Shown here: piece after piece, positions 27,313 to 36,016 of the stretch
Layout of the letters: each line of letters opens with the position of its first letter
How positions within the stretch are numbered: the first letter of the stretch is position 1
DNA from: Mucilaginibacter saanensis
Lineage (GTDB): Bacteria; Bacteroidota; Bacteroidia; Sphingobacteriales; Sphingobacteriaceae
NCBI RefSeq assembly: GCF_014200575.1
Contig: NZ_JACHBZ010000001.1
Location: forward strand, 558,001 to 622,000
Length of the DNA: 64,000 nucleotides
Direction of reading: 5' to 3'
Position numbers and translations under genes: made by a program
The notes under the pieces: model-generated
Database searches by the model: none
Told to the model about the DNA's origin: nothing
Seen by the model: only the letters and a program-made list of their open reading frames with translations

Positions 27313-28062
27313 ATGAAAAAGTTAGAAAACAAAGTAGCAGTAATAACAGGAGCATCAAAAGGTATTGGTGCAGGTATAGCAAAAAGTTTAGCCGCTGAAG
27401 GAGCGTTGGTTGTAGTAAATTACGCTTCGGCCAAAGCGGGTGCCGATCAGGTAGTTGCGGATATTATCAGCAATGGTGGTAAAGCTATCGCAGTACAAGG
27501 CGATGTGTCAAAAATAGCTGATGTGAGCCGTTTATTTGAAGAAACAAAAAGCGCTTTTGGTGCGGTTGATATACTGGTTAACAATGCTGGGGTATATAAA
27601 TTTAACTCGATAGAGCAACTTACAGAAGAGGAGTTTCACAGCCAGTTTAATACTAATGTACTTGGTTTGTTGCTTGCAACACAACATGCATTAAAAAACT
27701 TTAATGAAAACGGCGGAAGCATTATTAACATAGGTTCTGTAGTAAGCAATATAGCGCCGGTTGGCAGTTCTATTTATACAGCAACAAAAGGTGCTGTTGA
27801 TTCTATAACCCATGTTTTATCAAAAGAACTCGGAGCTAAAAAAATAAGGGTAAACTCTATTAATCCGGGTATGGTTGAAACAGAAGGAACGCATACTGCC
27901 GGATTTATCGGAAGTGAATTCCAGGCTGAAACTGAACGTACCGCACCTTTAGGCCGTATTGGGCAGCCAGAAGATATTGCATTGGTTGCGGTGTTCCTGG
28001 CTTCTGAAGATTCGCGCTGGTTAACTGGCGAAACCCTGCTGGCCGGCGGCGGTGTAAGATAA
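27313..28062 (+). CDS. Short-chain dehydrogenase/reductase (3-oxoacyl-ACP reductase-like)
   Basis: About 249 residues from the ATG at 27313 (MKKLENKVAVITGASKGIGA); the frame opens earlier at 27247 but through operator sequence. Classical SDR: TGASKGIGAGIA cofactor loop, NNAGVYKFNSI, catalytic Ser in INIGSVVSNIAPVGSS, YTATKGAVDS with catalytic Tyr and Lys, and NPGMVETEGT. The ALVVVNYASAKAG stretch after strand 2 lacks an acidic NAD-specific residue, suggesting NADP(H). Substrate unknown. Paired with the TetR gene downstream. Confidence 0.9.
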   Translation: MKKLENKVAVITGASKGIGAGIAKSLAAEGALVVVNYASAKAGADQVVADIISNGGKAIAVQGDVSKIADVSRLFEETKSAFGAVDILVNNAGVYKFNSIEQLTEEEFHSQFNTNVLGLLLATQHALKNFNENGGSIINIGSVVSNIAPVGSSIYTATKGAVDSITHVLSKELGAKKIRVNSINPGMVETEGTHTAGFIGSEFQAETERTAPLGRIGQPEDIALVAVFLASEDSRWLTGETLLAGGGVR

Positions 28063-28132
28063 TCGGCAATATTTACTGATAAAAAATTTTAAATGGATAG
28101 CTTTGCTTAATTTAAGCAAAGCTATTTGTGTT

Positions 28133-28714
28133 ATGGCAAGAACTAAGGATTTTGATGAAAATGAAGTGCTGGCCCGGGCGGTAGATCTTTTTTGGCTCAA
28201 GGGATACAACAGTACCTCCATGCAGGACCTCGTAGATGGCCTGGGCATTAGCCGGTCAAGCCTTTATGACACCTATGGCGATAAGCATTCGTTATTCATT
28301 AAAGCGTTGGAATGTTATCAAAGCAGGGCCTCTGGTAAACTTTGCCAAATTGGTAACAAGACCCTGCCGGCCAAAGAGGTGATCAAAGAGTTATTGGAGT
28401 TTATTACAGGCGAATTGCTGCAAGACCAAAAACATAAAGGTTGTTTTTTGGTGAATGCCGAGGTGGAGGTTGCCCCGCATGACGAGGAAGTGAGCCAGAT
28501 GATCTGTAAAAACGGTCAGCAAATTGAAGAAGCATTTTATAAGGTAATTAAAAAAGGCCAGGACAATGACGAGATCACTAATAAGCAGGATGCCAGTGCA
28601 TTGGCGCGATTTATAATTAACACTGTAAAAGGCATCCAGGTAACAGCTAAATCAACCAATGATAAGGCCATTTTTGATGATATTATTAAACTTGCCATGT
28701 CTGTATTAGATTAA
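28133..28714 (+). CDS. TetR-family repressor
   Basis: About 193 residues from the ATG at 28133 (MARTKDFDENEVLARAVDLF). HTH: LFWLKGYNSTSMQDLVDGLGISRSSLYDTYGDKHSLFIKALECY, the standard TetR_N motif. The C-terminal half (LLEFITGELLQDQKHKGCFLVNAEVEV) resembles TetR_C domains of the NemR/AcrR-like group, with one Cys in the KGCFLVN segment that in related regulators senses electrophiles. It is encoded 70 bp after the SDR, and most likely represses the SDR promoter. Confidence 0.9.
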   Translation: MARTKDFDENEVLARAVDLFWLKGYNSTSMQDLVDGLGISRSSLYDTYGDKHSLFIKALECYQSRASGKLCQIGNKTLPAKEVIKELLEFITGELLQDQKHKGCFLVNAEVEVAPHDEEVSQMICKNGQQIEEAFYKVIKKGQDNDEITNKQDASALARFIINTVKGIQVTAKSTNDKAIFDDIIKLAMSVLD

Positions 28715-28835
28715 TGAAAGCCTAAGTTGTGCGGCTCTCATTATAATACCCGTATTGTTTTTTCTGAAAATAAGTGATTTTGATAGATTTTCTGAACGCT
28801 TTTATTTACAGAAACCAGTAGCAATTAATCAAGTT

Positions 28836-30146
28836 TTAAAACTCCACATGCGCCCTTATTCCCAATACATTTACCGGTCCCCGGTCTTTGTTATAAGCCG
28901 GGTTTATGATAAATTGATAATCAGGGGATAACCAAAGTTTATGCTGGTAAGCATTTATTTTATAATAAAGTTCTGCTATCATTTCAGGAGCGTAATTCAG
29001 TTTGCCGTCGCCTATTAAGAATCCGTAACCGCCCGCGGCTAAATAATCACGGTGCGACTGGGATAGTCCATTACCAATAAAAGCCAACCCCAACTCATCG
29101 TCACTACGTTTCCATGAGGAGCCCTTTAACACAGCACCAAAACTGATAGAGCGGTCTATTTCCGTAAAATACCAGGTTTCGGTATGGCCGTCATTCCAAC
29201 TTACTTTTGCAAATACCCCAAAATCCTTGTTCAAATATTGATCTGCACTGATGCCAAAACCATATTTATGGCGGCCATAAGCTTGCGTGGTATCCACATT
29301 ACGATGAGTAGTGCTTAAAGCCAGTGCCTGCTGGTAATTGCCCATTTTACCATTGTTCCTGAAGCCCAAAAGGCGTATAGTACCTTTTTGCCCGTTAACC
29401 ATATATCGTTTTTCATATTCCAGTGTCTGGGTATTGGCTTTGCCTACTTTGGCATCCCATATAGCGCCATTGGCTTCCGTGGTTGACATGGTGTAAGCAA
29501 ACCGTATTGTCCAGGTGGGTTGCCCTAACTCAGCAGTGGCACCTAATACGTAACCGCGGGTATTGGCCGGGTAATCCCAGGCACCATTATCCATTAGCGC
29601 CCAATTCATAAACTGTGTGCGCGGATCATGGCTGAATTCGTTACCGTCAAAGAAATCGGCCATACCATATTTACCAACCACTACAGAAAAATAGCGTTTG
29701 CTTTTTAAGCCGGAGAGTTGGTTAACGTCATCTGTCAGCGTATCCTTTTCGGTTCCCCATTCAAATTGCTGTTTCAAATAAAGCCTGGCAATATAAATTG
29801 CAGGGGATGTGCTGCCCACCCGGAATGTTTCTCCATTTGGAAAGCCGGCCACGCCCAGTGTCTTACTTAACCCGGCACCGCCTGACATTTCAGGATTAAA
29901 GTAAGCCTCGGCACCTTTCCATAACCTGGCCCCACCAAATAAGGAGGTAGTTATGGAGCTTTGTGTTTCTGAGTTGGTAAGCAAGCTGTTGTTACCGGTA
30001 TAGGCGGCGCTAAAAGCTGGTTTATATTGAGTAATTACTGTTTGCTGAAAATGTAAGTTAAAGCGTTGTTGTTTTACGGTGTCCTGAGCCAAAGCAAGTT
30101 TAATAGTATTAAACAGTATAATGGAGATGAGTACGTATTTTTTCAT
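28836..30146 (-). CDS. OprB-type carbohydrate-selective porin
   Basis: 436 residues with Sec signal (MKKYVLISIILFNTIKLALAQ). Outer-membrane beta barrel of the OprB family: repeated amphipathic strands, SLFGGARLWKGAEAYFNPEMSGGAGLSKTLGVAGFPNGE, KRYFSVVVGKYGMADFFDGNEFSHDPRTQFMNWAL and a C-terminal phenylalanine (VLGIRAHVEF). It is the last gene of the minus-strand series after mgtA and a 34-residue ORF. Related proteins can pass sugars or cations; co-localisation with an Mg2+ pump suggests a role as the outer-membrane entry route, an inference only. Confidence 0.87.
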   Translation of the reverse strand: MKKYVLISIILFNTIKLALAQDTVKQQRFNLHFQQTVITQYKPAFSAAYTGNNSLLTNSETQSSITTSLFGGARLWKGAEAYFNPEMSGGAGLSKTLGVAGFPNGETFRVGSTSPAIYIARLYLKQQFEWGTEKDTLTDDVNQLSGLKSKRYFSVVVGKYGMADFFDGNEFSHDPRTQFMNWALMDNGAWDYPANTRGYVLGATAELGQPTWTIRFAYTMSTTEANGAIWDAKVGKANTQTLEYEKRYMVNGQKGTIRLLGFRNNGKMGNYQQALALSTTHRNVDTTQAYGRHKYGFGISADQYLNKDFGVFAKVSWNDGHTETWYFTEIDRSISFGAVLKGSSWKRSDDELGLAFIGNGLSQSHRDYLAAGGYGFLIGDGKLNYAPEMIAELYYKINAYQHKLWLSPDYQFIINPAYNKDRGPVNVLGIRAHVEF

Positions 30147-30198
30147 AACGTATGATTGGGGGATATGTGTGTGAAAATTGAGTTATTATATAGTGTGT

Positions 30199-30303
30199 TT
30201 ACCGGTGACGGAAATAATTCATCAGGTAATCGACAAGGAAAACGAGTACAGCCATCCCAATGATGGCCAGCACCCATTTTTTATTATTCTTGTTTAAAGC
30301 CAT
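30199..30303 (-). CDS. 34-residue single-helix membrane protein overlapping mgtA
   Basis: Reading from ATG at 30303 to TAA at 30199: a basic start MALNKNNKKW, one hydrophobic helix VLAIIGMAVLVFLVDYLM, and a charged end NYFRHR. The ATG lies inside the penultimate codons of mgtA (CAATGG) in another frame, giving a 10-nt overlap with the mgtA stop, typical of translational coupling. It is followed by 52 bp and then the porin. In enterobacteria single-helix proteins of about 30 residues (MgtS, MgtR) bind and tune MgtA or MgtC; that parallel is positional and physical, not by homology. Confidence 0.55.
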   Translation of the reverse strand: MALNKNNKKWVLAIIGMAVLVFLVDYLMNYFRHR

Positions 30304-32996
30304 TGGGCGAATTTTTTTATGAACCAAGTTTTAACCAGTTGGGTTAACAGGCAGTACGTAAATAAGATACCAATGAGCCATGGGAAAAAGACCAATGGCA
30401 AGGCTTCCATTTTAAACGCCGTTGCAAAAGGCGAAAAAGGTATGAAAATTGCAATAGCCATAATTGCCGATGTTAAAGCTACAACAGGTGTGGTTGCCCA
30501 GCTTTGTATGAACGGTATTTTGCGGGTGCGGATCATGTGCACGATCAGTGTTTGCGAAAGCAAACTCTCCACAAACCACGCGGTTTGAAAAAGGTTCTGA
30601 TGAGCCGGACTGTTGGCTTTGAACACAAACCACATTACGGCAAATGTGGCATAATCAAATATGGAACTGATTGGGCCTATAAATAGCATGAATTTGCTGA
30701 TACCCCTTGCATCCCATTTTTGAGGCTGGTCAATAAAATCAGCGTCCATGCTATCCCATGGGATGGATGTTTGTGATATATCATACAATAAATTATTGAT
30801 CAGGATTTGTATTGGCAGCATGGGCAAAAAGGGGAGCAAGGCGCTGGCTCCTAACATGCTGAACATATTACCAAAATTGCTGCTGGCCGTCATCTTGATG
30901 TATTTGATAATGTTACCAAAAGTTCTTCTGCCATAGATCACGCCTTTGCGCAATACCATCAGGTCTTTTTCCAGCAAAATGATATCCGCACTTTCTTTGG
31001 CGATGTCTACCGCGGTATCAACAGAAATGCCTACGTCCGCATCACGCAGGGCTGCCGCATCATTGATGCCATCGCCCATAAACCCTACAGTATGCCCCTT
31101 GGCTTGTAATAGTTTGATGATCCTGGCTTTTTGTATCGGGCTTAGCTTAGCTAAAATGTTGGTTTCATTCAGTTTTACAGTAAGCTCCTCATCGCTCAAT
31201 TGCTCCAATTCCCTGCCTGTCAGAATGTGCTGTACCGGGATGCCTACATCACGGCATATTTTTTTGGTAACCACTTCGTTGTCACCTGTTAGTACTTTGA
31301 TGCTTACACCTAATTTCTGTAACCCCTCAATGGCTGGTTTGGCAGACGGTTTTGCCGGGTCAAGAAAACCTACAAAGCCAGTTAGAACCATGTCTGTTTC
31401 ATCCGCAACAGAGTAAGTTAATGGCCTTTCATCGTATTCCTTGATAGCTACGAGTAAAACCCGCAAACCTTCTTCGTTGAGTTTGCGCGAAGTATTTAAG
31501 ATAATTTTACGCATGGCATCATCCATAAGGACAATTTTATCGTTCTCGATATGTAATTGCCTGTCCTCGCCCGGATCAAAGGCGTGTGTACAGAGGTCGA
31601 GCATTTCTTCCACCGCACCTTTACAGATCAATAAATGCTTGCCGTTCTTTTCTTCCAGGATCACGCTCATTCTCCGCCTTTGGAAATCAAATGGTATTTC
31701 ATCAATCTTTGTAAATGAATCTTCGGCGTTTACACAGCTATGGATTTCAGCATGTTCCAGTACAGCCACATCCAGCAGGTTTTTTAGTCCGGTTTGATGG
31801 AAGCTGTTGAGGTAGGCCCATTTCATCACTTCATCATCGGCATCCCCGAAAACGTTCAAGTGGCGTTCCAGTACTATCTTATCCATCGTGAGCGTACCGG
31901 TTTTGTCGGTACACAGAATATCCATGGCCCCTATATTCTGGATGGCGTTCAAACGTTTAACTATCACCTTGCGCTTGCTCATGTTACGGGCGCCTTTGGC
32001 CAGGTTGGCAGTAACAATCATTGGCAGCATTTCAGGAGTGAGCCCAACAGCTACCGAAATGGCGAACATCAAGGCGTCAAACCAATTGTGTTTGGTGAGC
32101 CCGTTGATCAGAAAAACCATCGGAACCATCACCAGCATAAAGCGGATAAGCAACCAGCTTACCTTGTTTACGCCCTTATCAAAACTGGTTTCGTTGCGTT
32201 TACCGGTTATTGCTTTTCCGATAGTGCCAAAATAGGTGAGGTTACCGGTAGTTACTATAATGGCTGTAGCAGTGCCGCTCACCACATTGGTACCCATAAA
32301 GCAAATATTTTCCAGTTCCAGGGGCGATTTTGTATGAGCATCGGGAATGATCTGCTCCCTTTTTTCCAATGGTAATGATTCCCCGGTCAGCATGGCCTGG
32401 CTTACGAACAAATCTTTTGATTGTATGACCCTGCAATCAGCCGGGATCATATCGCCAGCGCTTAAAAAAATCAGGTCACCGGGAACAAGGTCTATAATAT
32501 TGATCTCTGATTTGCCTTTTTCCTGGCGTATAACTGTTGCGGTTGTTTTTACCATACTTTTCAGTTCTTCAGCTGCACGGTTGCTGGTGTATTCCTGCCA
32601 AAAGCGGAGCAGTGAACTTAACATGACCATTACGCTCACTACAATTACTGTTTTATAATCCTGCTCGCCGGGTGCAGCCATCAGCACATCCATCACAAAG
32701 GACACCAATGCGAGTATAATTAAAACCGCAATAAAAGGATTTAAAAAAGCCCGGAACAACTGCACATACCATGCAGGCGCTTTTTCATGCTGGATCTCAT
32801 TTAAACCAAAGACTCTTTTCCTGTTTTCTACATCAGCCTTACTTAATCCCTGTTCACTACTTTCCATTGTTGTATAAATGGCCTGATTACTTTCCTGTGA
32901 TACCCTGCGGAGTTTGGTAACTGCGGCTTCGTCAAAACCGGATACGGAGCCGTTGTTGGAAACCTTTAATTTCCTGGCGGTTGCTGCTATAGTCAT
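30294..32996 (-). CDS. mgtA: Mg2+-importing P-type ATPase
   Basis: 900 residues, P3B-ATPase. Elements in order: N-terminal extension, actuator LTGES (AMLTGESLPLEK), helix 4 region with VAVGLTPEMLPMIVTANLA, the MgtA hallmark, phosphorylation site CTDKTGTLT with Asp364, hinge GDGINDAAALRDADVGISV, and the C-terminal helices with ILINNLLYDISQTSIPWDSMD. The last motif distinguishes MgtA/MgtB from calcium pumps. It imports Mg2+ across the inner membrane under starvation. A two-component system lies upstream on the same strand and a small membrane ORF overlaps the 3' end. Leader about 375 nt if the promoter at 33378 is used. Confidence 0.95.
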   Translation of the reverse strand: MTIAATARKLKVSNNGSVSGFDEAAVTKLRRVSQESNQAIYTTMESSEQGLSKADVENRKRVFGLNEIQHEKAPAWYVQLFRAFLNPFIAVLIILALVSFVMDVLMAAPGEQDYKTVIVVSVMVMLSSLLRFWQEYTSNRAAEELKSMVKTTATVIRQEKGKSEINIIDLVPGDLIFLSAGDMIPADCRVIQSKDLFVSQAMLTGESLPLEKREQIIPDAHTKSPLELENICFMGTNVVSGTATAIIVTTGNLTYFGTIGKAITGKRNETSFDKGVNKVSWLLIRFMLVMVPMVFLINGLTKHNWFDALMFAISVAVGLTPEMLPMIVTANLAKGARNMSKRKVIVKRLNAIQNIGAMDILCTDKTGTLTMDKIVLERHLNVFGDADDEVMKWAYLNSFHQTGLKNLLDVAVLEHAEIHSCVNAEDSFTKIDEIPFDFQRRRMSVILEEKNGKHLLICKGAVEEMLDLCTHAFDPGEDRQLHIENDKIVLMDDAMRKIILNTSRKLNEEGLRVLLVAIKEYDERPLTYSVADETDMVLTGFVGFLDPAKPSAKPAIEGLQKLGVSIKVLTGDNEVVTKKICRDVGIPVQHILTGRELEQLSDEELTVKLNETNILAKLSPIQKARIIKLLQAKGHTVGFMGDGINDAAALRDADVGISVDTAVDIAKESADIILLEKDLMVLRKGVIYGRRTFGNIIKYIKMTASSNFGNMFSMLGASALLPFLPMLPIQILINNLLYDISQTSIPWDSMDADFIDQPQKWDARGISKFMLFIGPISSIFDYATFAVMWFVFKANSPAHQNLFQTAWFVESLLSQTLIVHMIRTRKIPFIQSWATTPVVALTSAIMAIAIFIPFSPFATAFKMEALPLVFFPWLIGILFTYCLLTQLVKTWFIKKFAQWL

Positions 32997-33066
32997 TTGA
33001 TATTATTTTTAGGAGTTCAATAATTAAAAGGATGCATCCTGCTTTGCCGAGTGATGCTGTTTGTTA

Positions 33067-33231
33067 TCATCGTTCAGTTGACGGCACTAAAACGCCCGAA
33101 AGTGAAAAGCTGAAAACCCCGGCGATAGGAGGAGCAAGGGCTTTAACCGGCTTTTGCTCAATTGCGGGTATTAAATAAATGGGGATGTTACCAGTGATTA
33201 AAACGGTGTGGATTTTTTCTCTTTTACGCAT
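33067..33231 (-). CDS. Candidate 54-residue leader ORF in the mgtA 5' region
   Basis: ATG at 33231 to TGA at 33067, within the presumed mgtA leader and ending about 70 nt before the mgtA start. The peptide has a basic beginning (MRKREKIHTV) and prolines spread through IPIYLIPAIEQKP and ALAPPIAG, then a hydrophobic stretch. Enterobacterial mgtA is governed by a proline-rich leader peptide (MgtL) whose translation responds to proline and Mg2+; this ORF could work likewise, or the region could be a structured RNA with a chance frame (for example GAGCAA/TTGCTC arms). No M-box consensus seen. Confidence 0.35.
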   Translation of the reverse strand: MRKREKIHTVLITGNIPIYLIPAIEQKPVKALAPPIAGVFSFSLSGVLVPSTER

Positions 33232-33377
33232 GACAATAATTTTTGCCCCGACTAAACAGGACTGCGTAATTGAGCGGACCTGAACTTAGCGGGAAGTAAG
33301 TAATAGTTGATGTATTCTACTCGGACCTGTATCCATGATATGTTTATTTAAAATGCTTTCTTTTCTGAAACGCGCTG

Positions 33378-33385
33378 CAAAGGTA
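33378..33385 (-). promoter_or_regulatory. Bacteroidota -7 element for mgtA
   Basis: On the minus strand TACCTTTG matches TAnnTTTG exactly. It lies 20-odd bp downstream of the 11-bp-spaced repeats at 33406-33449 and about 382 bp upstream of the mgtA ATG, predicting transcription start near 33371. Confidence 0.55.
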
Positions 33386-33405
33386 ATACAGGCCCCATGA
33401 TTGGG

Positions 33406-33449
33406 CAGTTAGAGAACTCTTAGAAAACTATTAGAAAGTTATTAGAAAT
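33406..33449. promoter_or_regulatory. Four 11-bp-phased repeats, probable response-regulator operator
   Basis: TTAGA begins at 33409, 33420, 33431 and 33442 on the plus strand, an exact 11-bp period; three copies read TTAGAAA. On the transcribed minus strand they read TTTCTAA-NNNN four times. One-turn direct repeats immediately upstream of a promoter are the standard binding pattern of OmpR/PhoB-type regulators. They begin 18 bp after the kinase stop and are placed to activate mgtA, most simply by the adjacent response regulator. Confidence 0.7.
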
Positions 33450-33466
33450 GAAATAAGCCAGGGTGG

Positions 33467-34834
33467 CTATACGTGCGGCAATTCAACAGTGAAGGTGGTT
33501 CCTTCGTTTTTTTGAGATGATACGGTAATTGTTCCCTTGTGCAGATCAATGATTTTTTTGGTGAGGGACAGCCCGATACCGTTTCCTCCTGCAAATTGCT
33601 GGTTGGCACCCCGGTAAAAGGCCGTAAAGATATGCGGCAGTTCCGCTTCATCTATACCAATGCCATGATCCTGAAAGCGCAGGATGGTCTTGTCTTTAAA
33701 ATAAGTGATGGCAACGGAGGCTTCGTTGTTTTTTGAAAATTTACAGCCGTTTTCCATCAGATTAATAAAACCAACCCGCAACAAATATTCATTACCCATA
33801 ACTGATATAAAATCATCATCCTCAATTTCCATTTCAAAAACAATACTGATTTTACAACCCGGCTGGTCATGCAGGGTATCGTTACGGGCATCCAGTATCA
33901 ATTCATCCAGGCGCAATTCCTTAAAGGCAATCTCGGTATGGTCATAGTTGGCTTTGGCCAGGTCAAGCAGGCTATTGGATAGCTTAACCAATTTTTGCGC
34001 ATCATCGATGGCATGGTGTATGGTATCCTTGTAATATTCATTGCTTCTTTCTTTTTCTACAGTTACCTGCAGTTCTGTAAGCATTGCTGTGAGGGGGGTC
34101 CTTAATTCGTGCGATATATTGGATACAAATTCCTTTTGCGCGTCAAAGGATTTTTCCAACCGGTTCAGCATGGCGTTAAAAGTAACGGCCAGTTCCGAAA
34201 TTTCGTCTTTACCGTTTCCTTCTTTGATCCGCAGGTCAAGATTAGTGGCCGTAATTTCTTCTACTTCGTCTACCATGTCTGACACGGGTTTGAGTGCCTT
34301 ACTTGAAAAGATATGCCCGGCTATATAAATGAATATGATAGATACAAAAAAGGCAATAATCAAGGTGTACTTTAAATTACGGAGTTTCTCATAGCCATAT
34401 TGGTCATTAGCGGCAGCGGTAATAACATAATCCTTACTATTATGATGATAAAAAATACCCACTACCTGCATATCTCCCTGGTAAAATTTGATCTGCTTTT
34501 TAGCCACAATATCATCTATCATCTGCCTGGTTTCTTTTACTTTATCTATTTCAACAGCATCGTGATATAGCAAGTGAAAAGAAGTATCATAAATGGCAAC
34601 TTCTTCCTGGAACAAGGTATTGGGAGAGTGTTTATAGATGAGTTGTAAAACACCGGGCTGAATTTTTGCATCCAGCAATAAATTGGCTTTGTTGATTGCC
34701 GTATGGCGAAGAGAGCTATAGTATTCATCTTCCCGATTTCCCGAAAAGGAGAAATAAACCACCAATGCAAAAGCCAGTAACAGGGCCGCTATAATGCCTG
34801 TGAAAAGAAAAGTAAGCCGGTTGCGGATGGTCAT
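33467..34834 (-). CDS. Sensor histidine kinase
   Basis: 455 residues. First membrane helix at about 8-29 (FLFTGIIAALLLAFALVVYF), periplasmic sensor of about 125 residues, second helix at about 150-170 (LIIAFFVSIIFIYIAGHI), HAMP linker, then HisKA with phospho-acceptor His242 in SNISHELRTPLTAM and HATPase_c with NLMENGCKFS, DHGIGIDEAELPHIF and GGNGIGLSL. The sensor loop contains acidic clusters (DTSFHLLYHDAVEIDKVKE) but no recognisable ligand motif. Overlaps the response regulator by 4 nt, so translation is coupled. Similar in plan to CusS/ArlS; linkage to mgtA suggests Mg2+ or envelope sensing. Confidence 0.93.
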   Translation of the reverse strand: MTIRNRLTFLFTGIIAALLLAFALVVYFSFSGNREDEYYSSLRHTAINKANLLLDAKIQPGVLQLIYKHSPNTLFQEEVAIYDTSFHLLYHDAVEIDKVKETRQMIDDIVAKKQIKFYQGDMQVVGIFYHHNSKDYVITAAANDQYGYEKLRNLKYTLIIAFFVSIIFIYIAGHIFSSKALKPVSDMVDEVEEITATNLDLRIKEGNGKDEISELAVTFNAMLNRLEKSFDAQKEFVSNISHELRTPLTAMLTELQVTVEKERSNEYYKDTIHHAIDDAQKLVKLSNSLLDLAKANYDHTEIAFKELRLDELILDARNDTLHDQPGCKISIVFEMEIEDDDFISVMGNEYLLRVGFINLMENGCKFSKNNEASVAITYFKDKTILRFQDHGIGIDEAELPHIFTAFYRGANQQFAGGNGIGLSLTKKIIDLHKGTITVSSQKNEGTTFTVELPHV

Positions 34835-35514
34835 TTTTCTGTTGCAAAAATAAATCCGAGACCTTGTCTGGTATGGATCAGTTTATCGGTAAAATCTTTG
34901 TCTATCTTTTTCCGGAGATAATTGATATAGACGTCAATAAAATTGGTGCCTGTATCAAAATGGGTATCCCATACTTTTTCAGCAATCTCCGTGCGGGATA
35001 ACACCCTTTCACAGTTCTGCATCATATATTCCAGTAGTTTCAGTTCTTTTGGCGTAAGGCTGATTGTTTTACCTGAGCGGCTTACCGTTTTGGTTTGATT
35101 GTTCAACTCAAGCCCCGCATATTTTAAAATACCGGGCTGCAAAACCTGATTGCCAATTTTACGATTCGTCACCGCGCGTATGCGTACTAATAGTTCCCTG
35201 AAATCAAACGGTTTCACTAAGTAATCGTCTGCACCGGCATCAAAGCCCTCTACTTTATCGTTCGTAGTTCCTAAAGCGGTAAGCAGGATGATGGGCATGT
35301 CTGGTTTGGCCGAACGGATATCCCGGCAAAGTTCAAGGCCGGTTAGGTGCGGTAAAATAATATCGGAGATCAACAGGTCGTAATCATGTTGCAAGGCCAG
35401 TTTTTTACCGCTTAAGCCATCATAGGCCACCATTGCCGTATGCCCCTGTTCTTCCAGCCCCTGTTTTACAAGGCTGGCAATACGCTCTTCATCTTCTACG
35501 ATCAGTATATGCAT
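34831..35514 (-). CDS. OmpR-family response regulator
   Basis: 227 residues. Receiver domain 1-115: acidic pocket VEDEE, phospho-acceptor Asp51 in LLISDIILPH, Thr/Ala in LLTALGT, Lys in YLVKPFDFREL. Winged helix 130-225: ISLTPKELKLLEYMMQN, VWDTHFDTGTNFIDVYINYLRKKID, and HTRQGLGFIF. It is the expected DNA-binding partner of the overlapping kinase gene and of the 11-bp repeats before mgtA. No similar repeat array is visible upstream of this gene itself. Confidence 0.95.
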   Translation of the reverse strand: MHILIVEDEERIASLVKQGLEEQGHTAMVAYDGLSGKKLALQHDYDLLISDIILPHLTGLELCRDIRSAKPDMPIILLTALGTTNDKVEGFDAGADDYLVKPFDFRELLVRIRAVTNRKIGNQVLQPGILKYAGLELNNQTKTVSRSGKTISLTPKELKLLEYMMQNCERVLSRTEIAEKVWDTHFDTGTNFIDVYINYLRKKIDKDFTDKLIHTRQGLGFIFATEK

Positions 35515-36016
35515 GGCGGTACAACTTATTTTATAAATTATTTCTTATGATCATTGCGGCAATATGGTGGCCGGGGCAAATTTCAATCTTTTTGTTTTAC
35601 TTTTTCAATGATTTTATTTACAGCAAAACATTTGTCTGTTAACCTAAGCAAATTAAGGTAATTAAATGGCCAAAGTCAGACGTTAACCGGTATAAATTAT
35701 TACTTTTATAATAAGCTATCCGTAAACCTGATCTATAATTATTAATATGGTAATATTTGATTGCTATCGGCCTATATAGGTTTTGTTAATTCCTGTATGT
35801 TACAATAGTTTCGTAGCAAACATTTTAATAAGCATAACCAAAGTCTGGAAAGGCGCAATTCTGGCTCTGACAACTAACATTAAGGCGAATGACAAATTAA
35901 GTTTGGCGACGGTTGACAAGAATAGACGTGCCTATTTCTGCTTGGATACATCTACAGATTTTTCCAGTATAGGTTCAGCGAAACAAAAAATAAATACTTA
36001 ACATCGAATAGAGCTT
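35515..36016. other. Intergenic region without a supported gene
   Basis: About 500 bp between the divergent response regulator and the cytochrome-type operon. It must carry both promoters. A 72-codon plus-strand frame at 35783-36001 has an unnatural composition, and I do not support it. Confidence 0.5.

Noticed and set aside
31794..32375. 193-codon plus-strand frame antisense to mgtA
   Set aside because: Shadow of the mgtA reading frame, whose motifs are all intact on the other strand.
32997..33371. M-box (ykoK) Mg2+ riboswitch before mgtA
   Set aside because: I searched by eye for the conserved M-box core and did not find it; other RNA control remains possible.
35783..36001. 72-codon plus-strand frame before the cytochrome operon
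   Set aside because: Starts and composition look random, no family pattern, and it lies where promoters are expected.
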